5,514 nucleotides of DNA. Origin: Sterolibacterium sp964521075 (GTDB lineage Bacteria; Pseudomonadota; Gammaproteobacteria; Burkholderiales; Rhodocyclaceae). The stretch covers positions 1 to 5,514 of the forward strand of contig CAZFPI010000130.1 in NCBI GenBank assembly GCA_964521075.1, given 5' to 3'. The position numbers were made by a program, and so were the translations under genes. Within the stretch, counting starts at the first letter, position 1. Each line of letters starts with the position of its first letter. Below the pieces are notes generated by a model, which worked only from the letters and a program-made list of their open reading frames with translations, was not told the DNA's origin and did not search any database. Shown piece by piece: positions 1-5,514 of this stretch.

Positions 1-1742
1 GCCAGCGAGTTGATCAGACCGATGTTCGGACCTTCCGGCGTCTCGATCGGGCAGACGCGGCCGTAGTGGGTCGGATGCACGTCACGCACTTCGAAACCGG
101 CACGCTCGCGGGTCAGACCGCCCGGGCCAAGGGCCGACACACGGCGCTTGTGGGTGATTTCGGCCAGCGGGTTAGTCTGGTCCATGAACTGAGACAGCTG
201 GCTCGAACCGAAGAATTCCTTGATCGCAGCCGAGATGGGCTTTGCATTGATGAGGTCATGCGGCATCAGGTTGTCGGCTTCGGCCTGATTGAGGCGTTCC
301 TTGACAGCCCGCTCGACACGCACCAGACCAGCACGGAACTGGTTTTCCGCCAGTTCGCCCACGGAACGCACACGGCGGTTACCCAGGTGGTCGATATCGT
401 CGATTTCGCCACGGCCATTGCGAAGCTCCGCCAGAATGCGGATGACATCCACAATATCTTCATTCGACAACGTGCTCGCCCCCTCGATTTCCTCGCGGCC
501 AACACGGCGATTGAACTTCATCCGGCCAACGGCAGACAGATCGTAACGATCCTCCGAGTAGAAGAGCCCGTTGAACAGTGTCTCGACAGCATCTTCCGTC
601 GGCGGCTCGCCCGGGCGCATCATGCGATAGATCGCCACACGCGCGGCCAGCATATCGGCCGTTTCATCCGAGCGCAGCGTGGCAGAAATATAAGGCCCGC
701 GATCCAGGTCATTGACATACAGCGTCTGCACGTCCTCGATGCCCGCTTCGGATAGCTTGCCCAGCAGGGTTTCCGTCACTTCGTCATTGGCATTGGCCAG
801 AATTTCGCCCGTCGACGGATCGACGATGTTGTGCGCGATGATGCGGCCCAGGAAGAAATCCTCGGGAACCGTGATCTTCTTGATCCCGGCTTCGGTCAGC
901 TCGCGGATATGCTTGACGGTAATGCGCTTTTCCTGGGCGACGATAACCTTGCCCGCCTTATCGACGATATCGAAACGGGCCACTTCACCACGCAGCCGCT
1001 CGGGCACGACAGCGAACTGGATACCCTTCTTCGAAAGAGTGAAGGTATCAAACTCGTAGAAAGCCGAAAGAATCTGCTCCGGCGACATGCCAATGGCCTT
1101 GAGCAGAATGGTCACCGGCATCTTGCGGCGACGGTCGACGCGGAAATACATCAAGTCCTTCGGGTCGAACTCGAAATCGAGCCAGGAACCACGGTAAGGA
1201 ATGATGCGCGCCGAGAAAAGCAGCTTGCCAGAGCTATGCGTCTTGCCACGGTCATGCTCGAAGAACACCCCCGGCGAACGCTGGAGCTGCGAGACGATGA
1301 CGCGCTCTGTTCCGTTGATGATGAAAGATCCGGTAGTCGTCATGAGCGGAATCTCGCCCATATAGACCTCCTGCTCCTTCACTTCCTTGATCTTTTCGGA
1401 CGACGATTCACGGTCGAGGATCACCAGGCGCACCCGCGCACGCAGGGAAGAAGCAAAGGTCAGGCCACGTTGCTGGCACTCCTTCACATCGAAGACAGGC
1501 TCACCCAGGGTGTAGTGTGAAAATTCGAGCCGCGCATAACCGGAATGGGCGACGATCGGAAAAATTGATTCAAAAGCCGCCTGCAAGCCTCTGCATTGAC
1601 GCTGCGCCACAGGCAATTCAGCCTGCAGGAACTGGGTATAAGACTCCAGCTGGGTCGCCAGCAAAAACGGTACATCCAGGACGGATGAACGCTTGGCAAA
1701 ACTTTTGCGGATACGTTTTTTCTCGGTGTATGAATAGGCCAT
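1..1742 (-). CDS. rpoB: DNA-directed RNA polymerase subunit beta, N-terminal 580 residues (continues past window)
   Basis: The beta subunit forms one pincer and much of the active-site cleft of RNA polymerase and is the rifampicin target. The first 580 codons are open without a stop; the frame runs off the window edge (E. coli RpoB has 1342 residues). It opens with MAYSYTEKKRIRKSFAKR and contains KEQEVYMGEIPLMT, NGTERVIVSQ and GSWLDFEFDPKD of the protrusion and lobe region. Near the end lies the rifampicin cluster (about 515-538, FMDQTNPLAEITHKRR), then GPGGLTRERAGFEVRD and PIETPEGPNIGLINSL. Residues equal to E. coli Q513, D516, H526, R529, S531, L533 and I572 are unchanged, so no classical resistance mutation is present here. 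The ATG has GGAG 5 nt upstream (1751-1748). The gene lies 249 nt after rplL; rpoC is expected next. Confidence 0.98.
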   Translation of the reverse strand, partial: MAYSYTEKKRIRKSFAKRSSVLDVPFLLATQLESYTQFLQAELPVAQRQCRGLQAAFESIFPIVAHSGYARLEFSHYTLGEPVFDVKECQQRGLTFASSLRARVRLVILDRESSSEKIKEVKEQEVYMGEIPLMTTTGSFIINGTERVIVSQLQRSPGVFFEHDRGKTHSSGKLLFSARIIPYRGSWLDFEFDPKDLMYFRVDRRRKMPVTILLKAIGMSPEQILSAFYEFDTFTLSKKGIQFAVVPERLRGEVARFDIVDKAGKVIVAQEKRITVKHIRELTEAGIKKITVPEDFFLGRIIAHNIVDPSTGEILANANDEVTETLLGKLSEAGIEDVQTLYVNDLDRGPYISATLRSDETADMLAARVAIYRMMRPGEPPTEDAVETLFNGLFYSEDRYDLSAVGRMKFNRRVGREEIEGASTLSNEDIVDVIRILAELRNGRGEIDDIDHLGNRRVRSVGELAENQFRAGLVRVERAVKERLNQAEADNLMPHDLINAKPISAAIKEFFGSSQLSQFMDQTNPLAEITHKRRVSALGPGGLTRERAGFEVRDVHPTHYGRVCPIETPEGPNIGLINSL

Positions 1743-1850
1743 TTTGGCTCCGTTCCGATGAGAGGCGGTTGAAGACATAAGAAAGACAGCTACGGGCTAA
1801 GGTGTTGAGACATGACGCCCTCGACTCAAGACATTTTCCCGACACATTCA

Positions 1851-1874
1851 CATTCCCGGCGACATTCCCGGCGA
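1851..1874. repeat. two tandem copies of a 12-bp unit
   Basis: On the plus strand CATTCCCGGCGA occurs twice head to tail (1851-1862 and 1863-1874). A looser version, CATTTTCCCGAC, lies just before it (1832-1843). The repeat is in the untranslated rplL-rpoB gap, downstream of the two hairpins in the direction of transcription. No function is evident; it is most simply a small slippage duplication. Confidence 0.7.
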
Positions 1875-1913
1875 AATCCAGCAGTGCTTTCTTATGCCAC
1901 CAACAGCTGATGT

Positions 1914-1943
1914 AAAAACCTGTTTTCCGGTGTACAAAACAGG
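1914..1943 (-). terminator. second hairpin plus U5 tract between rplL and rpoB
   Basis: Just 3 nt after the first hairpin, the minus strand has a perfect 8-bp stem CCTGTTTT/AAAACAGG with a 9-nt loop (GTACACCGG), immediately followed by TTTTT (1918-1914). The form is that of an intrinsic terminator, though only four of the eight pairs are G-C. With the preceding UUCG hairpin it makes a tandem arrangement, probably partial since no strong promoter is visible before rpoB. Confidence 0.6.
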
Positions 1944-1946
1944 AAA

Positions 1947-1972
1947 GGGCTGGCAGCCGAAGCCACCAGCCC
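1947..1972 (-). terminator. strong UUCG-loop hairpin after rplL (terminator or attenuator)
   Basis: Minus-strand RNA forms an 11-bp stem, GGGCUGGUGGC against GCUGCCAGCCC with two G-U pairs, closed by a C-UUCG-G tetraloop. This is an unusually stable loop type common in intrinsic terminators. The sequence directly after it, TTTCCTGTTTT, is U-rich but broken by C and G. It lies 19 nt past the rplL stop. In E. coli a partial attenuator lies in the same gap and lets a fraction of polymerases through to rpoB; the same role is likely here, but the termination efficiency cannot be read from sequence. Confidence 0.7.
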
Positions 1973-1991
1973 GTACAGCATCCAGCAGGTA

Positions 1992-2372
1992 TTACTTGAC
2001 TTCGACCTTGGCGCCGGCTTCTTCAAGCTGCTTCTTGAGGGCTTCGGCGTCAGCCTTGGCAATGCCTTCCTTGACAGGCTTCGGTGCGCCGTCAACCAGA
2101 TCCTTGGCTTCCTTGAGGCCCAGGCCGGTCGCCGCGCGGACGACCTTGATGACTTCAACCTTCTTGTCGCCAGCAGCAGCCAGAACGACCGTGAATTCGG
2201 TCTGTTCTTCAGCAGCGGCAGCACCACCGGCAGCAGCCGGAGCAGCTACGGCAACCGCAGCGGCAGCAGCGGAGACGCCAAATTTTTCTTCCATTTCCTT
2301 GATGAGCTCGGACAGATCGAGAACGGTCATGCCCGCGATTGCGTCGAGGATTTCTTGTTTGCTAACAGCCAT
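1992..2372 (-). CDS. rplL: 50S ribosomal protein L7/L12
   Basis: L7/L12 is the multicopy acidic stalk protein that recruits and activates the translational GTPases (IF2, EF-Tu, EF-G, RF3). The 126-residue product has an N-terminal dimerisation and L10-binding part (about 1-33), an alanine-rich flexible hinge (about 34-54, with runs of Ala, Gly and Pro) and a globular C-terminal domain (about 55-126). The C-terminal domain contains the factor-binding segment GLGLKEAKDLVDGAPK at 83-98. The length is typical (E. coli 121). The ATG start has AGGAG 8 nt upstream (2385-2381). The strong ribosome-binding site after a 57-nt gap fits the need for several L7/L12 copies per L10. Terminator-like hairpins begin 19 nt after its stop codon. 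Confidence 0.98.
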   Translation of the reverse strand: MAVSKQEILDAIAGMTVLDLSELIKEMEEKFGVSAAAAAVAVAAPAAAGGAAAAEEQTEFTVVLAAAGDKKVEVIKVVRAATGLGLKEAKDLVDGAPKPVKEGIAKADAEALKKQLEEAGAKVEVK

Positions 2373-2429
2373 GATTAAAACTCCTGAATGAATGATGGTT
2401 TGCGATCGATAAAACGATGCTGTTGATAC

Positions 2430-2954
2430 TTAAGCGGTCTGCTTGCTGTCGCGCACGGCTGCGAGGCCCCGGACAAACTTCGTCGGGACTTCGTTGAGGG
2501 TGCGGACGAAGGTGGCGATCGGGGCCTGCATCGTGCCGAGCAGCTTGGACAACAGCTCCTCGCGGCTGGGCATCGTGGCCAGAGCCTTCACGCCGGCTAC
2601 GTCCATGACGTAGTTCGGCAAGGCACCCGCCTTGATAACCAGCTTGTCGTTCCCCTTGGCGAACTCGTTGAGCAGCTTGGCAGCTGCGACCGGATCAGTG
2701 GAAATCCCGTACATCAGGGGGCCCACCATCTTGTCAGCGAGTCCTTCGAACGGCGTGCCAGCAACAGCACGACGAACCAGGGTATTCTTCAACACGCGCA
2801 GATACACACCGTTCTTGCGCGCATTCGCGCGAAGTTCAGTGATGTTCACCACTTCCAGACCACGGTATTCAGCAACGACGATCGACTGCGCTTTCGCGAC
2901 TTGCGCGGAAACTTCGGCGACTACCGCCTTTTTGTCATCGAGATTGAGACCCAA
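2430..2954 (-). CDS. rplJ: 50S ribosomal protein L10 (TTG start)
   Basis: L10 (P0-type stalk base) anchors the L7/L12 dimers to 23S rRNA next to L11 and, in complex with L7/L12, represses its own message. The 174-residue product is slightly longer than the E. coli protein (165). It starts with MGLNLDDKKAVVAEVS and has the conserved stretch YLRVLKNTLVRRAV at 51-64. A C-terminal helix of about 130-174 (SREELLSKLL onward) would hold the L7/L12 dimers. The start codon is TTG. No ATG or GTG lies at the right position, homologues begin at this point, and AGGAG sits 6 nt upstream, so the TTG is well supported. rplL follows after 57 nt. A rare start codon together with the leader fits a gene whose initiation is regulated. 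Confidence 0.97.
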   Translation of the reverse strand: MGLNLDDKKAVVAEVSAQVAKAQSIVVAEYRGLEVVNITELRANARKNGVYLRVLKNTLVRRAVAGTPFEGLADKMVGPLMYGISTDPVAAAKLLNEFAKGNDKLVIKAGALPNYVMDVAGVKALATMPSREELLSKLLGTMQAPIATFVRTLNEVPTKFVRGLAAVRDSKQTA

Positions 2955-3162
2955 GGTCAGCTCCTAGTTAATACAACTTTTCCGGCCACGCCAGACCGCA
3001 GCGTGACACGGAACCAATACGGCGACCTTCATTCAGGGGCATGGCCATTCGGCTTGCATCCTGGTTCGGGCGACGCCATCTGCGTTGGGCGCGGGACAGA
3101 CAAATCGACATTGCGACATTGAAGCAGTGCCTCTCCGCCAAAACATCTTTCCCGACAATTAA
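2955..3162 (-). other. rest of the rplJ 5' leader, no gene recognised
   Basis: About 208 nt between the L10-leader-like element and the rplJ start hold no convincing coding sequence. A minus-strand reading frame crosses it but overlaps rplA in another frame and looks like no known protein. I see no good sigma-70 promoter and no intrinsic terminator. The only clear site is the ribosome-binding sequence AGGAG (2965-2961), 6 nt before the rplJ start codon. The tract may act as a spacer or helper part of the autoregulatory leader; its length is not explained by the core element. Confidence 0.5.
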
Positions 3163-3274
3163 GCAACGGCCCGAAAACCGCTGCCCCTACGGTCTTTGAC
3201 AACCCGCCTCGCACACGAAAGGCTACGAGACGGCCCAAAGTCCTGCGCCCCGGCCAACGAAGACCGGAGCGGCG
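3163..3274 (-). promoter_or_regulatory. probable ribosomal protein L10 leader (autoregulatory mRNA element)
   Basis: This stretch follows rplA and precedes rplJ, where the L10-L7/L12 complex binds its own mRNA and represses translation in E. coli and many other bacteria. On the minus strand it contains CTTTGGGCCGTCTCG (3240-3226) and later TCAAAGACCGTAGG (3199-3186), which resemble the conserved core of L10 leaders as I recall it. CTTTG (3240-3236) can pair with CAAAG (3198-3194), and CTCG with CGAG inside it. Two flanking hairpins are readable: a strong 10-bp stem CGCTCCGGTC/GGCCGGGGCG with a 6-nt loop (3271-3246), and a 7-bp stem GCAGCGG/CCGTTGC (3184-3163). Neither is followed by a U tract, so translational control is more likely than termination. 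The exact borders are approximate. Confidence 0.65.
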
Positions 3275-3288
3275 ATTTTTGAAACAGA

Positions 3289-3984
3289 TTAAGCCGACAA
3301 AGTGGCCTGATCGACCCGCACACCCGCACCCATGGTGCTGGTCACGGAGATTTTGCGAAGATACTGGCCCTTCGATGTAGCCGGTTTGGCCTTCTGCAAA
3401 GCGTCGAGCAGGGCATTCAGGTTCTGTTGCAGGGCATCGACCGTAAAGGAAGCGCGACCAATGGTGCACTGAATGATGCCACCCTTGTCGGTACGGTATT
3501 GCACCTGACCCGCCTTGGCATTCTTGACAGCCGTGGCGACATCCATCGTCACTGTACCAACCTTCGGGTTGGGCATCAGGCCACGGGGGCCCAGCACCTG
3601 ACCCAGTGCGCCGACAACGCGCATGGCATCCGGCGTAGCGATGCAGATATCGAATTCGATCGTACCACCCTTGACCGTAGCGGCCAGATCATCAAACCCA
3701 ACCACGTCCGCGCCAGCAGCCTTGGCTGCCTCGGCCTTTTCGCCCTGGGCGAAAACAGCAACGCGCACCGTCTTGCCCGTGCCAGCCGGCAGGACCACCG
3801 AGCCACGGACGTTCTGATCCGACTTCTTGGCATCCACACCGAGATTCACGGCCACATCGACCGACTCATCAAACTTGGCCGTGGCACATTCCTTGACCAG
3901 AGCCAGGGCGTCTTTGAGCGGATAAGCCTTGTTGCGATCGACCTTGGCCGCCAGGGCCTTGGCGCGCTTGGAAATTTTAGCCAT
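3289..3984 (-). CDS. rplA: 50S ribosomal protein L1
   Basis: L1 forms the mobile stalk next to the ribosomal E site and helps release deacylated tRNA. In E. coli it is also the translational repressor of the rplK-rplA message. The 231-residue product (E. coli 234) carries the family signature at about 126-143 (ALGQVLGPRGLMPNPKVG), in the middle domain that interrupts domain I. C-terminal positions such as GKGGI-type DKGGIIQ (166-172) also fit. The frame is open 16 codons further upstream, to 4032, but that stretch lies within rplK and does not resemble L1. I chose the ATG at 3984, which gives the usual MAKISKRAK and has GGAGGG 8 nt upstream (3998-3993). One base separates it from the rplK stop. 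A long regulatory gap follows. Confidence 0.98.
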   Translation of the reverse strand: MAKISKRAKALAAKVDRNKAYPLKDALALVKECATAKFDESVDVAVNLGVDAKKSDQNVRGSVVLPAGTGKTVRVAVFAQGEKAEAAKAAGADVVGFDDLAATVKGGTIEFDICIATPDAMRVVGALGQVLGPRGLMPNPKVGTVTMDVATAVKNAKAGQVQYRTDKGGIIQCTIGRASFTVDALQQNLNALLDALQKAKPATSKGQYLRKISVTSTMGAGVRVDQATLSA

Positions 3985-3985
3985 T

Positions 3986-4417
3986 TCAGAGGCCCTCCAC
4001 AGTGATGCCCATGCTACGGGCACTGCCGGCAATGGTGCGAACAGCAGCGTCCATATCGGCTGCCGTCAAATCTTTCTGTTTCACCTTCACGATTTCTTCA
4101 AGCTGTGCGCGCGTCACTTTGCCGACCTTGTCGGTGTGCGGCTTGGCACTGCCCTTTTGAATCCCTGCGGCCTTCTTGACCAGAATGGTGGCCGGGGGCG
4201 ACTTCATCACGAAGGTGAAGCTCTTGTCCGCAAAAGCGGTGATGACCACGGGGATCGGCAGACCCGGTTCCATGCCCTGCGTCTGCGCGTTGAACGCTTT
4301 GCAGAACTCCATGATATTGAGGCCACGCTGACCGAGAGCCGGGCCAATGGGGGGCGAGGGGTTCGCCTTGCCGGCCGGCACTTGCAGCTTGATATAGCCG
4401 ACGATTTTCTTTGCCAT
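3986..4417 (-). CDS. rplK: 50S ribosomal protein L11
   Basis: L11 binds 23S rRNA at the GTPase-associated centre at the base of the L7/L12 stalk. It takes part in elongation and release factor function and in RelA activation by uncharged tRNA. The 143-residue product is of normal length (E. coli 142). The N-terminal domain (about 1-72) has the proline-rich segment GKANPSPPIGPALGQRGLNI at 16-35, the region where thiostrepton and release factors act. A linker with SPPAT at 73-77 leads to the RNA-binding C-terminal domain (about 78-143), containing KVGKVTRAQLEEI. The ATG start is preceded by AAGGAAA. The gene is followed after a single base by rplA, whose ribosome-binding site lies inside the end of rplK, so the two are expected to be translated together. 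Confidence 0.98.
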   Translation of the reverse strand: MAKKIVGYIKLQVPAGKANPSPPIGPALGQRGLNIMEFCKAFNAQTQGMEPGLPIPVVITAFADKSFTFVMKSPPATILVKKAAGIQKGSAKPHTDKVGKVTRAQLEEIVKVKQKDLTAADMDAAVRTIAGSARSMGITVEGL

Positions 4418-4551
4418 GAATAATTTCCTTTAATTGAGTGATAACGCACTGACAGCCCGTGCGATCCGTGACCGCTCAAACCACCACGCTCCTCTTGCCA
4501 TGCGATACTACAAACACCGGTTTCGCGGCACGGCAACGCGAAACACAAAAA
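4418..4551 (-). promoter_or_regulatory. nusG-rplK gap with two hairpins; probable L11 operon leader
   Basis: In E. coli, L1 represses its own operon by binding the mRNA just before rplK, so this is where an L1 target would lie; that role is inferred from position. Two hairpins can be read on the minus strand. The first, just after the nusG stop, is an 8-bp perfect stem GTTTCGCG/CGCGAAAC with a 9-nt loop (4544-4520); no U tract follows, so it is not an intrinsic terminator. The second is a 5-bp stem CGCAC/GTGCG around GGGCTGTCA (4463-4445), 27 nt before the rplK start. A ribosome-binding site AAGGAAA (about 4430-4424) precedes rplK. A poor promoter candidate, TTGCCG then TGTAGT with an 18-nt spacer, overlaps the first hairpin; I do not call it. 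Confidence 0.35.
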
Positions 4552-5085
4552 TCAGACTTTCTCCACCTGATCGAACTGAAGCTCGACCGGAGTCGAACGG
4601 CCGAAAATAACCACAGCAACCCGCATGCGGCTCTTTTCGTAATTAACTTCTTCGACATTGCCATTGAAGTCGGCAAACGGGCCTTCCTTGATCCGCACCA
4701 TTTCGCCAATCTCGAACAGAACCTTCGGACGGGGCTTCTCAACCCCTTCCTGAATCTGGTGCATGATCTTTTCGACTTCCTTCTCGGAAATCGGCGTGGG
4801 CTTGGTGGCCGTACCCCCGATGAATCCCGTGACCTTGGGCGTACTTTTGACGAGATGCCAGCTCTCGTCATTCATTTCCATTTCAACGAGGACATAACCC
4901 GGGAAGAACTTGCGCTGCGTAATGCTCTTTTGCCCGCTACGCATCTCGACGACCTCTTCTTCGGGCACGAGAATCTGGCCGAAAACCTCCTGCATGCCCG
5001 CGCGCTGCACACGCTCGCGCAAAGCGCGCTGCACCGATTTCTCGAAGCCGGAATAGGCATGAACGACATACCAACGCTTTGTCAT
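4552..5085 (-). CDS. nusG: transcription elongation and termination factor NusG
   Basis: NusG binds RNA polymerase and suppresses pausing; through its C-terminal domain it contacts Rho or ribosomal protein S10. The 177-residue product has the NGN domain at about residues 4-113, opening with KRWYVVHAYSGFE and containing the conserved RKFFPGYVLVEM near 58-70. The KOW domain follows at about 125-155 (GEMVRIKEGPFADFNG). Length and both domains match E. coli NusG (181 residues), and nothing is inserted or missing. An in-frame GTG four codons upstream (5097) could lengthen the protein to 181 residues. I chose the ATG at 5085 because it overlaps the secE stop as ATGA and lies 6-10 nt after a GGAAGAA ribosome-binding stretch inside secE. 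A 134-nt gap separates the gene from rplK. Confidence 0.97.
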   Translation of the reverse strand: MTKRWYVVHAYSGFEKSVQRALRERVQRAGMQEVFGQILVPEEEVVEMRSGQKSITQRKFFPGYVLVEMEMNDESWHLVKSTPKVTGFIGGTATKPTPISEKEVEKIMHQIQEGVEKPRPKVLFEIGEMVRIKEGPFADFNGNVEEVNYEKSRMRVAVVIFGRSTPVELQFDQVEKV

Positions 5086-5435
5086 GATTTCTTCCACCCC
5101 AGAATCAGGTCATAAATGGCCCACTCAAGGCTTTTGTCCGTTGTCCAAAGCACGATGGCCATGACCAGCACAAAAACGAAGACGATGCCCGTTGTCTGCA
5201 TCGCCTCCTTGCGCGTCGGCCAGGAAACCTTCTTGACTTCCAGCCAGGACTCACGCCCAAAAGCAAAGAAGCGCTGCCCCGGCTCTGTTTTCCAGGCCAC
5301 GGCAGCAGCAGCACCCAAACCGAACAAAACCGACAGCACACGCAAAATCATCGGCTGCTCGGAGAGCAGGTAAAAACCAACCACCCCGAACGCCAGCAAC
5401 AGCAGCGCGAGTACAAACTTAAGCTTGTCAGCCAT
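5082..5435 (-). CDS. secE: preprotein translocase subunit SecE
   Basis: SecE is the small essential subunit of the SecYEG channel in the inner membrane; it clamps SecY and is needed for protein export and membrane insertion. The 117-residue product has three hydrophobic segments, at about residues 6-24, 29-48 and 82-98. This is the three-helix form known from E. coli (127 residues), not the single-helix form of many other bacteria. The conserved amphipathic segment before the last helix is present at residues 66-77 (EVKKVSWPTRKE). The ATG start is the first after the tRNA. Only a weak ribosome-binding site (GAG, 5 nt upstream) fits into the 15-nt gap. The stop codon TGA shares bases with the nusG start codon (ATGA), so translation of the two is probably coupled. 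Identification is firm from the motif and the gene order. Confidence 0.96.
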   Translation of the reverse strand: MADKLKFVLALLLLAFGVVGFYLLSEQPMILRVLSVLFGLGAAAAVAWKTEPGQRFFAFGRESWLEVKKVSWPTRKEAMQTTGIVFVFVLVMAIVLWTTDKSLEWAIYDLILGWKKS

Positions 5436-5450
5436 GTTTTCTCAGTATAT

Positions 5451-5514
5451 TGGCAGGGGCGGAGGGCATCGAACCCCCAACCTTCGGTTTTGGAGACCGA
5501 CGCTCTGCCAATTG
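5451..5514 (-). tRNA. tRNA-Trp (anticodon CCA), 5' end cut off by the window
   Basis: The minus strand reads as the last 64 nt of a tRNA. A 5-bp anticodon stem (TCGGT/ACCGA) encloses the 7-nt loop CTCCAAA, whose anticodon CCA (5493-5491) reads the UGG tryptophan codon. The T arm has the stem GGGGG/CCCTC, with one G-U pair, around the loop TTCGATG. The 3' acceptor strand CGCCCCT is followed by discriminator G and a genome-encoded CCA ending at 5451. About 12 nt, the 5' acceptor strand and the start of the D arm, lie beyond the window. The gene sits 15 nt before secE with no terminator between them, so the two are probably transcribed together and separated by tRNA processing. In related bacteria the gene upstream of this tRNA is usually tuf; that gene is not in view. 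Confidence 0.95.

Noticed and set aside
66..1520. Two 229-codon plus-strand open frames (66-755 and 831-1520) opposite rpoB
   Set aside because: Both lie in the register that mirrors rpoB codons and resemble no known protein. Highly expressed genes avoid UUA, CUA and UCA, whose complements are stops, so long open mirror frames are expected.
1743..1913. A dedicated rpoB promoter downstream of the two hairpins
   Set aside because: TTGAGT occurs on the minus strand but has no acceptable -10 box at a proper spacing, so sequence gives no support.
3246..3280. Plus-strand intrinsic terminator (10-bp stem followed by ATTTTT at 3275-3280)
   Set aside because: The geometry fits, but no plus-strand gene or transcript is evident; the stem is better explained as part of the minus-strand rplJ leader.
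3029..3469. 146-codon minus-strand frame covering the rplA-rplJ gap
   Set aside because: It overlaps the rplA 3' end in another frame and crosses the L10-leader-like structure; its translation is rich in Arg, Gly and Cys and matches no family I recognise.
4503..4537. Sigma-70-like promoter before rplK (TTGCCG, 18 nt, TGTAGT on the minus strand)
   Set aside because: Only four of six bases match in each box and it overlaps a hairpin; matches this poor are common by chance.
3427..5115. Plus-strand open frames opposite rplA (3427-4005), rplK (3929-4423) and nusG (4459-5115)
   Set aside because: They share the mirror register of the real genes, have no ribosome-binding or family support, and are explained by the same codon avoidance.

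Overview
The window is a piece of the conserved secE-nusG-rplKAJL-rpoB chromosomal cluster of a Gram-negative bacterium. Every recognisable gene lies on the minus strand, so transcription runs from the high-coordinate end to the low. The protein sequences (RpoB starting MAYSYTEKKRIRKSFAKR, a 126-residue L7/L12, a three-helix SecE) together with tRNA-Trp directly before secE fit a betaproteobacterium. I cannot fix the order or family by reading alone; some RpoB segments resemble Burkholderiales and others Rhodocyclales or Neisseriales.

Layout in transcription order: the 3' 64 nt of tRNA-Trp (5514-5451, running off the window); secE (5435-5082) after a 15-nt gap; nusG (5085-4552), overlapping the secE stop by 4 nt; a 134-nt gap with two small hairpins; rplK (4417-3986); rplA (3984-3289) after 1 nt; a 334-nt leader whose first part looks like an L10 autoregulatory leader; rplJ (2954-2430) with a TTG start; a 57-nt gap; rplL (2372-1992); a 249-nt gap with two successive terminator-like hairpins and a short tandem repeat; and the first 580 codons of rpoB (1742 to the window edge).

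The genes serve gene expression and export. SecE is a subunit of the SecYEG translocon. NusG tunes RNA polymerase and links it to Rho or the ribosome. L11, L1, L10 and L7/L12 build the two ribosomal stalks, with L10 and L7/L12 forming the factor-binding stalk. RpoB is the catalytic beta subunit of RNA polymerase. The control points are expected in the gaps: L1 feedback before rplK, L10 feedback before rplJ, and attenuation between rplL and rpoB, which sets polymerase output below ribosomal protein output.

I found no mobile element, CRISPR array, phage gene, pseudogene or unfamiliar gene. This is an ordinary housekeeping region. The points most worth a second look are RNA-level: the double hairpin before rpoB, the very short secE leader left by tRNA processing, and the unassigned half of the rplA-rplJ leader.
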